Origin: Acidobacteriota bacterium
GTDB taxonomy: Bacteria; Acidobacteriota; Terriglobia; Terriglobales; Acidobacteriaceae
Length of the DNA stretch: 10,842 nt
NCBI GenBank assembly: GCA_021809235.1
Contig: JAKBAG010000087.1
Coordinates: 1 to 10,842 of the forward strand
Reading direction: 5' to 3'
A model generated the notes under the pieces. That model saw only the letters and a program-made list of their open reading frames with translations. It had not been told where the DNA came from and made no database searches. This document shows, piece by piece, positions 1-5,876 of this stretch. Numbering within the stretch: position 1 is the first letter of the stretch; each line of letters opens with the position of its first letter. The translations under genes were made by a program, and so were the position numbers.

Positions 1-68
1 TATTATCCGGTTCGGGTGCGAAGGGTCTTTTCTCAGCCCCGCTTTCGCGGAGCACCCCTGTTTCTCCT
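1..68 (-). ncRNA. TPP riboswitch (THI element), truncated by the window edge
   Basis: Read on the minus strand, the conserved thiamine-pyrophosphate aptamer blocks appear in order. These are the GGGGTGC block (bases 58-52), a P3-type hairpin CCGC-GAAA-GCGG (50-39), the pyrimidine-binding CTGAGA (36-31), ACCC (27-24), then CACCCGAACCGG (18-7) and GGATAATA (8-1). The remaining 3' part, normally close to CCGGCGTAGGGA, would lie beyond base 1. The 5' boundary near 68 (start of P1) is an estimate because the pairing partner is outside the window. TPP riboswitches sit in the leaders of thiamine synthesis or transport genes and lower their expression when TPP binds. The controlled gene must therefore be the next one on the minus strand, outside this window, often thiC or another thi gene. 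The ThiF-like gene at 196-1374 lies upstream of the element, so this switch does not directly control it. Confidence 0.9.
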
Positions 69-99
69 GAAGTGAGTCTACTGCGGATTTGCAAAACAT

Positions 100-118
100 T
101 GTCCTGCGATGCAGGACA
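100..118 (-). terminator. Short hairpin between the E1-like gene and the riboswitch
   Basis: GTCCTGC and GCAGGAC (101-107 and 111-117) pair perfectly around a 3-base loop, and T100/A118 adds one more pair. On the minus strand the stem is followed by AATGTTTTGC, which is only a weak T-rich stretch. It could end transcription of the upstream operon before the riboswitch, or be a protein-binding dyad. The very tight loop and poor T tract keep confidence low. Confidence 0.25.
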
Positions 119-147
119 GCATGGATGCGCTCAAATGGCTTGCACTC

Positions 148-169
148 TCACGCCAAGGACCGGGCGTGA
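148..169 (-). terminator. Stem-loop just downstream of the E1-like gene
   Basis: TCACGCC (148-154) and GGCGTGA (163-169) form a perfect 7-bp GC-rich stem with an 8-base loop. It begins about 27 bases after the stop of the adenylyltransferase gene in its reading direction. No T tract follows on the minus strand, so this is not a canonical intrinsic terminator. It may stabilise the 3' end of the operon mRNA or act with Rho. Confidence 0.3.
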
Positions 170-195
170 CACTCCATCCATACGTGCGACAGGGC

Positions 196-1374
196 TTAGT
201 AGCTAGGTACGCCAGGATCAATCTCCCGCGACCATGCCTGTATGCCGCCGGACAGATTGGCTATTCGATGAAAACCGGCTTTGTGCAGCATCTCTGCAGC
301 TTTTTGGCTGCGAGCACCGCTGCGACAGTGGACCACGATTTCCAGATCGCGATCCAGTTCGTGAACGCGCAGGTGCAGCTCCTGCAGAGGGATCAGATGG
401 CCTCCAAGATTCGCTGTCTGGTGCTCCCATGGCTCGCGTACATCCAGCAGCAGATGCGGCTCCCTGGCCTCGCGTTTGCGCTTCAGTTCGTGCACACTGA
501 TCTGCGGAATACCATTCATATCCTTCTTCTCCTTCGCTTCCTGCATCCATCCGCAAAGTTCGCGATATTCGACAGGCTCCTGGATCACGGGCGATGCGCC
601 ACAGACGGGACAATCCGGATCGCGCTGCAGGGCGAGTGTCTGGAAGCGCATGGCGAGTGCATCCACCATCAGGAGACGCCCTGTGAGCGTCCCCTCCAAA
701 CCTAAAATCACCTTGATTGTCTCGGTCGCCTGAATCGTCCCGATCAGCCCGGGCAACACGCCCAGAACGCCCCCTTCGGCGCAATCCGGAACCAGGCCAG
801 GCGGCGGTGGCTCCGGATAAAGACAGCGATAGCAGGGACCATCGCCATGAGCAAAGACACTGGCCTGCCCTTCAAAGCGAAAGATGCTGCCGTAAACATT
901 CGGCCGGTTCTCCAGCACACAGGCATCGTTGACCAGGTAGCGCGTTGCAAAGTTGTCCGTGCCATCCACCACAACGTCATAGCGGCGAATCAACTCGCGC
1001 GCATTGGCTGCCCGTAACATGGTGGCATGCAACTCCAACCGGAGCGCTGGATTCAGCGCCAGAAGCCGCCGCGCTGCTGAGTCCACCTTGCGGCTGCCAA
1101 CGTCGGCGGCGCCATGCAGCACCTGGCGCTGCAGATTGGTGGCCTCTACACAATCTCCATCCACCAGCCCCAGCGTACCTACACCAGCGGCTGCCAGATA
1201 GAGGGCCACTGGCGAGCCCAGCCCTCCGACACCCACACACAACACCCGGGCTACGGCCAGTCTGCGTTGTCCGGATTCGCCCACCTCAGGCAGGCTCAGA
1301 TGGCGAGCGTAGCGTTGCCGATCCTCTGCTGTCAGCTCTGGCAGGTCCATCCCGACATGGGGCATTTCCATCAT
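196..1374 (-). CDS. E1-like sulfur-carrier adenylyltransferase (MoeB/ThiF family) with C-terminal rhodanese domain
   Basis: Predicted to adenylate the C-terminal glycine of a ubiquitin-like sulfur carrier (MoaD, ThiS or CysO type) and to pass sulfur to it through the rhodanese cysteine, in the cytoplasm. From the chosen start (392 residues) the ATP-binding GVGGLG is at 48-53, NLQRQ at 80-84, DGTDN at 137-141 and the crossover-loop cysteine in PDCAEGG at 198. Zinc-binding CxxC pairs are at 181/184 and 255/258. A rhodanese domain spans about 290-387, with DVRE at 311-314 and the active-site loop CRSGARS starting at Cys350. This domain order is that of MoeZ/MoeBR, QbsC and eukaryotic MOCS3/Uba4. 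The start at 1374 makes a 4-base ATGA overlap with the JAMM gene stop; an in-frame ATG at 1413 would add 13 residues but has no ribosome-binding site. MoeB versus ThiF cannot be settled from sequence alone, and the carrier protein is not in the window. Confidence 0.92.
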   Translation of the reverse strand: MMEMPHVGMDLPELTAEDRQRYARHLSLPEVGESGQRRLAVARVLCVGVGGLGSPVALYLAAAGVGTLGLVDGDCVEATNLQRQVLHGAADVGSRKVDSAARRLLALNPALRLELHATMLRAANARELIRRYDVVVDGTDNFATRYLVNDACVLENRPNVYGSIFRFEGQASVFAHGDGPCYRCLYPEPPPPGLVPDCAEGGVLGVLPGLIGTIQATETIKVILGLEGTLTGRLLMVDALAMRFQTLALQRDPDCPVCGASPVIQEPVEYRELCGWMQEAKEKKDMNGIPQISVHELKRKREAREPHLLLDVREPWEHQTANLGGHLIPLQELHLRVHELDRDLEIVVHCRSGARSQKAAEMLHKAGFHRIANLSGGIQAWSREIDPGVPSY

Positions 1375-1949
1375 TCCGCTTTGATTGTACGTTCCGGCCG
1401 ATGCGTTTGGCATGGATGGATAGGTGGAGGAATGCGGACCACTTCCAGCGGTTCATACCGGGTATGCTCTCCCTCGGTAAGCCAATAGGCCTCCACGGCC
1501 GTGCAGTCTCCGTTGGACAAAGAAACAATCACGAGTGGGTGTCCCGGCCATGTGGCTCCAAAACGTACGGTCGTCTGCGCTGTGACCTGCGGCAAATCGG
1601 TGCGCGAGGGGATCGCTCCCGCATTCGGATGCGAGTGATAGAAGCCTACAATGACCATACCCATCTCTTGCGCGCGGGCCTGCAGCGCAACCATATCCTG
1701 CGCGCCGATCCGGAAGGAATCCAGCGACCGTTCAGTGTCCACTCCAGCAGCCGGCTGCGCATCCAAAACGATACTGGGCACTTGAGATCCCGAAGACGCT
1801 CCTCTCTGCGAGTACTTCAAACCCTCCTCGAGTCCAAGGAGAGCGCCACAGGCCTCATGCGGCCACGTGCAAAGCGCATCCTGTACCACTTTTCGGTATG
1901 CGTAATCCAGCATCTGCAATCGCTTCGGGGCAGTTCCGGCTCGTTCCAT
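1371..1949 (-). CDS. JAMM/MPN+ (JAB1-type) zinc metalloprotease
   Basis: A 192-residue protein with the complete JAMM signature: Glu32 in HEACGALLG, then HSHP at 105-108, and Ser115 and Asp118 in the exact HxH-x7-S-x2-D spacing. Zinc ligands (H105, H107, D118) and the general base (E32) are therefore all present. Bacterial stand-alone JAMM proteins of this size cut peptide or amino-acid adducts off the C-terminus of ubiquitin-like sulfur carriers. Examples are Mec of mycobacteria, which releases cysteine from CysO, and QbsD, which trims QbsE. The start at 1949 has AAGGA (1957-1961) seven bases upstream. It is the first gene of a translationally coupled pair: its TGA overlaps the ATG of the E1-like/rhodanese gene. 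That coupling strongly suggests that both act on the same carrier. The tail after about residue 172 is basic and proline-rich and looks non-catalytic. Confidence 0.9.
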   Translation of the reverse strand: MERAGTAPKRLQMLDYAYRKVVQDALCTWPHEACGALLGLEEGLKYSQRGASSGSQVPSIVLDAQPAAGVDTERSLDSFRIGAQDMVALQARAQEMGMVIVGFYHSHPNAGAIPSRTDLPQVTAQTTVRFGATWPGHPLVIVSLSNGDCTAVEAYWLTEGEHTRYEPLEVVRIPPPIHPCQTHRPERTIKAE

Positions 1950-2072
1950 TGCAGTGTCCTTGACGGGTGTGCGAGAGTAAAGTTTATCGGTTCAGTAGCC
2001 GATTTCAGCATGAGTCCGCCTGCACCAGCTCCGGAAGCTGCGTACAGAGGAAACCAGGAGCATTGTCCAGAC
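1950..2072. promoter_or_regulatory. Divergent intergenic region with weak promoter-like elements
   Basis: This gap lies between the leftward JAMM gene and the rightward unknown gene. On the minus strand CTGAAA (2008-2003) and TAAACT (1986-1981) are 16 bases apart and each matches four of six sigma-70 consensus positions, well placed for the JAMM operon. On the plus strand TTGACG (1960-1965) is followed after 17 bases by TTTATC (1983-1988), a good -35 with a poor -10. These are visual matches only; both could occur by chance. Confidence 0.25.
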
Positions 2073-2534
2073 ATGAGCCGAAAGCCGACGAAAGCAAGTG
2101 TAGACCAGGCAGTCTCTTCCCTGCGGCAGCATGATTTTGAAGTCACCGAGACCCCCGTCGGAATTCGCGTCCAGAAATACGGTTGCGCTGCCGTATTGTT
2201 TCCGCATGAAGGCAACACCCCAGACACGGTAGGGGCAATTTTTGCCTACCGCGAGCGCCCCGGAGTGGTGGTGGCAGGAGACATTGCCCGACTTCTCGAC
2301 CGCGGGTATCAGAAGTTCCTGCAGGTAAGTCGTTTCGAAATTCCAGCCACTGCAGAACAGTTGCGGGCCATCCATCGCTTCACCGAAGAACTGACGGTCG
2401 TAACCGGAGGCGTAAGCCTCTACAACGAATCGCTGGGTACGACGAGCGATCTCTATCAGTACGATCGCGTGAAGGGTCGCGAAGCTGCCGGAGCAGCTCC
2501 GTCGCGTCCCTGGGAGTTGGCTGGCAGCCACTAG
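2073..2534 (+). CDS. Unrecognised conserved-looking protein, 153 residues
   Basis: I do not recognise a family. The protein is soluble, with no signal peptide or membrane segment. It has a basic N-terminus, a mixed alpha/beta-looking core from about 12 to 130 with a single cysteine (Cys38), and a short Ala/Pro-rich tail. The start at 2073 is chosen because AGGAG (2056-2060) lies upstream, although 12 bases is a long spacing. The frame stays open far upstream without a plausible start signal, and an ATG at 2010 has no ribosome-binding site. The opposite strand is also open here, but its translation is rich in Cys, Trp and His and looks like a shadow. The gene sits alone between the divergent JAMM operon and the PilZ gene; it ends 105 bases before the latter and could share its transcript. 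Confidence 0.65.
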   Translation: MSRKPTKASVDQAVSSLRQHDFEVTETPVGIRVQKYGCAAVLFPHEGNTPDTVGAIFAYRERPGVVVAGDIARLLDRGYQKFLQVSRFEIPATAEQLRAIHRFTEELTVVTGGVSLYNESLGTTSDLYQYDRVKGREAAGAAPSRPWELAGSH

Positions 2535-2574
2535 AGTGCTGCGGCTGCTTCCACCAAAAATCTTGCCACAGGCC

Positions 2575-2592
2575 TGAACGGATCATCGTTCA
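2575..2592. promoter_or_regulatory. Near-palindromic 18-bp dyad upstream of the PilZ gene
   Basis: TGAACG and CGTTCA flank a GATCAT centre, giving two perfect 6-base arms with a 6-base spacer in the 105-base gap between the unknown gene and the PilZ gene. The size and symmetry fit an operator for a dimeric regulator. As RNA it would be a short hairpin; it lacks a following T run on the plus strand, so it does not look like a terminator. Its function is unknown. Confidence 0.3.
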
Positions 2593-2612
2593 AGAAAAAT
2601 GCCATCCCGCCG

Positions 2613-2647
2613 ATAGGCATGCTCAGGAGAGTCTGGAGCATGCCTAT
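2613..2647 (+). promoter_or_regulatory. Perfect 12-bp inverted repeat enclosing the PilZ ribosome-binding site
   Basis: ATAGGCATGCTC (2613-2624) and GAGCATGCCTAT (2636-2647) are exact reverse complements separated by 11 bases. The spacer carries AGGAGA (2625-2630), nine bases before the ATG at 2640. In the mRNA this would be a stable hairpin with the Shine-Dalgarno sequence in the loop and the start codon inside the 3' arm, so opening of the stem should matter for initiation. As DNA it could equally be an operator. The alternative start at 2619 lies in the 5' arm. Confidence 0.55.
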
Positions 2648-3701
2648 GGCTGCATGGATGCAAAGTCCAAGCAAGAAGGAATCCATCCCTGTACCGCAGG
2701 AGCGGGGCACCGAGCGTCGGGGTGCACCACGCTTTTCCATCGATGAACAAGTGCAGGTACATCCCATCTCCGGAGCGACATCGCTCCGGGGACGCATCCG
2801 CGATCTGAGTGCCGGTGGATGTCGGCTGGAGATGGATACCCGTTTCCTCACAGGTGCCATGCTGCGCGTGGAGTTGCAGTTTCAGGTGCGAGGCATTGCC
2901 TTTCGTCTTGTCGGCGTCACGGCAGGGCGGCGCACCCGAGAATCCATTGGCATTCGTTTTGTGGATTTGAATGAACGGCGACGCACGGAGCTTGTAGAAG
3001 TTCTGGAAGAATTGGCGATGGAGCAGGCAGCCACAACAGCCAGCGCTCCAGAATCCACAGAGAACCCGCCGAGCAAAGCGGAGGCAACTCCACTTCAGAT
3101 AGAAGCTGACGTCTGCATTCAGTCGAAACCCAGTTCCGAGACGGGCGAGTACACCACGCAAGCGACCATCCTACCCTCGGCGGATGCCTTCCAAACGAAC
3201 TTTGTGCCAGTAAAGTCGGAAGCAATAGAGACAACGCAGGCCAGTCCAAGTCTGGAGTTCCCGGAAGATTCCAGCGAGCTGGAAGGCTCCTCGTTGAGCG
3301 TCCACATTGAGGTGCCAACGTTCGATATCCCGGAGATTTCCGCAAATCCCGGAGCGGCTTTGCAAACACGAGAGCGGCGGGCGTATCGACGCCTGAAGGT
3401 GGACACCCGAGCCCAGCTCCATCTGGTCAAAACTGGAATTTGCATGCAGGGGTCCATTCAGGACTTAAGTATGTCAGGTTGTCGCATCGTAACCCAGGAG
3501 CGTTTCAACGTTGGCATCTATGTGCGTGTCGAAACCGAGTTTTTTCTCCATGGACTACCGTTCCGATTGGGAGGAGTGAGCCAGGCCATCATCAATCGCA
3601 ACACGATTGGAGTTCGCTTTGTGGATATGAGCGAACGCAAGCGCGAGCAGCTGATGGAGTTGATTGCAGAGATTCGGCAAGCACTGGGCGAGACGGACTA
3701 G
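2640..3701 (+). CDS. Tandem PilZ-domain protein (c-di-GMP effector)
   Basis: Two PilZ domains occupy the ends of the protein. Numbered from the longest possible start at 2619, the first runs about 31-134 with RxxxR at 34-38 and DLSAGG at 62-67. The second runs about 250-356 with RRAYRR at 253-258 and DLSMSG at 282-287. Both carry the full c-di-GMP-binding signature (RxxxR and D/NxSxxG), and the halves are clearly related (RFVDLNER versus RFVDMSER). They are joined by about 110 residues rich in Ser, Thr, Glu and Pro that look disordered and acidic. There is no signal peptide or membrane segment, so a cytoplasmic effector is expected; its output partner cannot be told. The start at 2640 is preferred because AGGAGA lies nine bases upstream; 2619 and 2646 are alternatives. 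The stop is only five bases from the convergent rsmI stop. Confidence 0.9.
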   Translation: MPMAAWMQSPSKKESIPVPQERGTERRGAPRFSIDEQVQVHPISGATSLRGRIRDLSAGGCRLEMDTRFLTGAMLRVELQFQVRGIAFRLVGVTAGRRTRESIGIRFVDLNERRRTELVEVLEELAMEQAATTASAPESTENPPSKAEATPLQIEADVCIQSKPSSETGEYTTQATILPSADAFQTNFVPVKSEAIETTQASPSLEFPEDSSELEGSSLSVHIEVPTFDIPEISANPGAALQTRERRAYRRLKVDTRAQLHLVKTGICMQGSIQDLSMSGCRIVTQERFNVGIYVRVETEFFLHGLPFRLGGVSQAIINRNTIGVRFVDMSERKREQLMELIAEIRQALGETD

Positions 3702-3706
3702 ACGTT

Positions 3707-4636
3707 TTATCGGGTGCGCGAGGAGGCCCGTTGTCGCTGCAGTTCTCGGTATAACTCACTCTTCGAGCGGCCGCTCTGTCGTGCCAACTGCTTGAGGGCA
3801 TCTTTTTCTGAAAGCCCTTCTGATGACTGCAGGCCGGCAAGAGCAGCAAGCAAATCCTGTCCGACTTCTGCGGAGGTTCTCTGAGGGGCAGATACAAGCA
3901 GAGTAATCTCGCCGCGCACCCGATCCGCAGCCGCAAGCTGCTGGAGAACAGCGGAAACCTTGCCGCGCAGAAAATCCTCGTGCAGCTTGGTTACTTCACG
4001 AGCCACAACTACCTGCAGATCATCTCCCCACAGTTCCCACATGTCCTGCAGGGTATCGAGAATGCGGTGAGGCGCCTCATAGAAGATCAGAGTTTCAGGT
4101 TCTGCAGCATCCGCAGCCACAGGCAGGCCCGCAACAATTGCCTCCAATGCCGTTCGTCGTGCACCGGATTTCTCCGGGAGAAAACCAAGAAAGCGGAAAG
4201 ATCGCGTGGGCAGCCCTGAGGCTACCAGTGCCGTGAGGGCGGCATTGGCTCCTGGAATCGGATACACGCGCACCCCCGCATCCACCGCAGCGTGAACCAG
4301 CCAGGTTCCGGGATCGCTGATCCCCGGCATGCCGGCATCGGAGACCAATGCGACCCGTTGCCCCTCTCGCATAGCAGAGATCAACTCCACGGCGCGCTCC
4401 CGCTCGTTATGCTCATGGCAGCTGATGGCAGGCGTGGAAATGGCAAAGTGATTGAGCAGCTTGCGCGTCTGCCGTGTGTCTTCGCAGGCTATCCGATCAC
4501 AGTTGCGCAACACGCGCAGGGCACGAAGAGTGATGTCCTCCAGATTGCCGATGGGCGTGGCCACCAGATAGAGGCCGGGCGCAAGCGGCTGGTCTTTGGA
4601 ATCCTCGTACTCCGGCAGCGAAGGTTGATTATCCAT
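3707..4636 (-). CDS. rsmI: 16S rRNA (cytidine(1402)-2'-O)-methyltransferase
   Basis: This SAM-dependent enzyme of the tetrapyrrole-methylase fold methylates the 2'-O of C1402 in the 16S rRNA decoding centre. Family motifs are all present. From the chosen start they are TPIGNLEDI (27-35), EDTR (52-55), VSDAGMPGISDPG (98-110), PIPGANAALTALVASGLP just after, GFLPEKSGAR (151-160) and FYEAPHRI (185-192). The length of 309 residues is close to the family norm (E. coli about 286). An in-frame ATG at 4687 would add 17 residues without any ribosome-binding site, whereas the ATG at 4636 has GGAAAG six bases upstream (4643-4648), so 4636 is preferred. It lies downstream of the site-2-protease-like gene on the same strand, about 60 bases after its stop, probably on one transcript. 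The C-terminal helical tail ends in a basic SRTR. Confidence 0.95.
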   Translation of the reverse strand: MDNQPSLPEYEDSKDQPLAPGLYLVATPIGNLEDITLRALRVLRNCDRIACEDTRQTRKLLNHFAISTPAISCHEHNERERAVELISAMREGQRVALVSDAGMPGISDPGTWLVHAAVDAGVRVYPIPGANAALTALVASGLPTRSFRFLGFLPEKSGARRTALEAIVAGLPVAADAAEPETLIFYEAPHRILDTLQDMWELWGDDLQVVVAREVTKLHEDFLRGKVSAVLQQLAAADRVRGEITLLVSAPQRTSAEVGQDLLAALAGLQSSEGLSEKDALKQLARQSGRSKSELYRELQRQRASSRTR

Positions 4637-4696
4637 CCATCTCTTTCCAGTCGCACCGCAACCACATTCCGGGCTGTATCCGGACATCTGACAGCG

Positions 4697-5812
4697 TCAG
4701 CGCTCCAGACTGATCCGCTCCAGGCGGCGCTGTTCATTCAATAACGACATGGATGACATCAGATTCTGAACGCTGACGACACCAACGATCCGCTCGCCGT
4801 CCGCCACGGGAATCAGCATCATACCCTGCCCGGCGGTAATACGGCGAATCATGGTTCCCAGCGTGTCCTCGGGACGTGCGATCTGGAAGCTACGGGTCAT
4901 GATTCCCTGCACGTAGCCGTTGCCTTCAGCGCGCAGCGAGTCCAGAATTCGCTGGCGGTTCACGATGCCTACCAGCTGTGTGCCACGAACTACAGGGAAG
5001 TCTTCCTGTAGCGTGTGAATGCAGCGGCGCAATGCATCCAACAGCGTGTCCGAAGGGGACAGCATCGCAAAGTCGGTGAGCATGACCTCCTTCATCTGTA
5101 CGGCATCCACGACAGACTGAAAAAGCACCCCCTGATCCTCTATCTGTGCGCCAATAAAGATAAAGAAGCCGACGGAGGACAACAGCGGATCATGCAGATA
5201 AAACCCTGCGATGATGGTTCCCAGCGCAATGCCCTGACCCAGCAGGCCAATGGCTCGGCTGGGTGCGGTCTGTCCGCTGGCCTGCGTATACGAGGTTCGC
5301 AGTAGTCGCCCGGCATCCAGCGGATAAGCCGGCAGCAGATGCAGCAAGCCAAGAAACGCCTGTAGCCAGACGGCACTGCGCAACAAAGCCATCGGAGTAA
5401 CGTAGGGCAGGTTCAAAAGCGGGAACGCCGCGCTTGCTCCCGTCATCGTGGCAGCCAGCATCAGCGCGGTAATCAGGTTAGCCACCGGCCCGGCCAGAGC
5501 AAGCACATACTGCGTTTCCGCAGAGTTAGCCAGTTCCTGACTTTCCGGATTGGCATAGGCAAACATGCCGCCGATCGGTAGCAGCAGTACGGCACGCAGA
5601 CGCAGACCGTACCATGCAGCAACCAGGAGACGCGCGCATTCGCGCACAAAAACTGCGGCAACAATCAGCAGCCACAACGCCAGTCCGGAGCTGATCGTAC
5701 CTCCCAGCGACTGACTGTAGAGCATGCATATGGCGATAAGAATCACGAAAAGTGTGTGGATACGAAGCTCCACACCCATCCATCGCCCCAGCGGCAGTGA
5801 CCATCCACGCAT
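4697..5812 (-). CDS. Site-2 protease (M50) family membrane protein with two CBS domains, degenerate active site
   Basis: A 371-residue polytopic membrane protein. The N-terminus (GWSLPLGRWMGVELRIHTLF) is typical of S2P/CBS proteins. Hydrophobic segments lie near 17-35, 42-57, 101-125, 140-162 and 186-222, and AGPVANL is at 107-113. Two CBS domains follow (about 243-295 and 303-355). The zinc motif HExxH expected in the second segment reads R57-E-C-A-R61: glutamate is kept but both histidines are arginine. The second motif, normally NxxPxxPLDGG, reads H158-LLPAYPLDAG, with the aspartate (D166) kept, the asparagine replaced by His and one Gly by Ala. The family fold is clear, but metal binding and intramembrane proteolysis are doubtful. 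A non-catalytic substrate-binding or regulatory role, possibly gated by nucleotides at the CBS pair, is inferred. The gene diverges from rsmD and precedes rsmI. No Shine-Dalgarno is visible before the ATG. Confidence 0.88.
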   Translation of the reverse strand: MRGWSLPLGRWMGVELRIHTLFVILIAICMLYSQSLGGTISSGLALWLLIVAAVFVRECARLLVAAWYGLRLRAVLLLPIGGMFAYANPESQELANSAETQYVLALAGPVANLITALMLAATMTGASAAFPLLNLPYVTPMALLRSAVWLQAFLGLLHLLPAYPLDAGRLLRTSYTQASGQTAPSRAIGLLGQGIALGTIIAGFYLHDPLLSSVGFFIFIGAQIEDQGVLFQSVVDAVQMKEVMLTDFAMLSPSDTLLDALRRCIHTLQEDFPVVRGTQLVGIVNRQRILDSLRAEGNGYVQGIMTRSFQIARPEDTLGTMIRRITAGQGMMLIPVADGERIVGVVSVQNLMSSMSLLNEQRRLERISLER

Positions 5813-5818
5813 GCACTC

Positions 5819-5824
5819 ATTGTA
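5819..5824 (-). promoter_or_regulatory. Candidate -10 box (TACAAT) for the site-2-protease-like gene
   Basis: On the minus strand TACAAT matches five of six bases of the sigma-70 -10 consensus and ends seven bases before the ATG at 5812. Transcription would then begin at or next to the start codon, fitting the lack of a Shine-Dalgarno and implying a leaderless mRNA. No convincing -35 hexamer is found at 16-18 bases spacing. A short dyad GGCTG-GTT-CAGCC (5827-5839) overlaps the spacer and could bind a regulator. Confidence 0.3.
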
Positions 5825-5876
5825 GCGGCTGGTTCAGCCTTGCGGCACCGGCCAATCCTGTATCCTCAGGAACGAG

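Noticed and set aside
1..70. Possible tRNA or SRP RNA because of the GGTTCG and GGGTGC/GCACCC complementarity
   Set aside because: The minus-strand order of CTGAGA, ACCC and GGATAATA fits the TPP aptamer precisely, while no acceptor stem, anticodon arm or SRP GGAAG motif is present.
109..705. Long plus-strand open frame opposite the E1-like gene
   Set aside because: It is antisense to a gene with fully recognisable rhodanese and zinc motifs, has no ribosome-binding site and no recognisable domain, so it is a shadow frame.
945..2072. Plus-strand frame running open from 945 into the unknown gene at 2073
   Set aside because: The upstream part is antisense to the E1-like and JAMM genes, and its translation is low-complexity and Pro/Arg/His-rich. 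Only the part from 2073 looks like a protein with its own start signal.
1992..2531. Minus-strand 179-codon frame opposite the unknown gene
   Set aside because: Its translation is enriched in Cys, Trp, His and Arg with no domain-like pattern. The plus-strand frame has the better composition and a ribosome-binding site.
3699..3720. Terminator between the converging PilZ and rsmI genes
   Set aside because: Only five bases separate the stops and no stable stem is visible. The TTTT at 3713-3716 lies without a hairpin, so termination must occur inside the opposing gene or by Rho.
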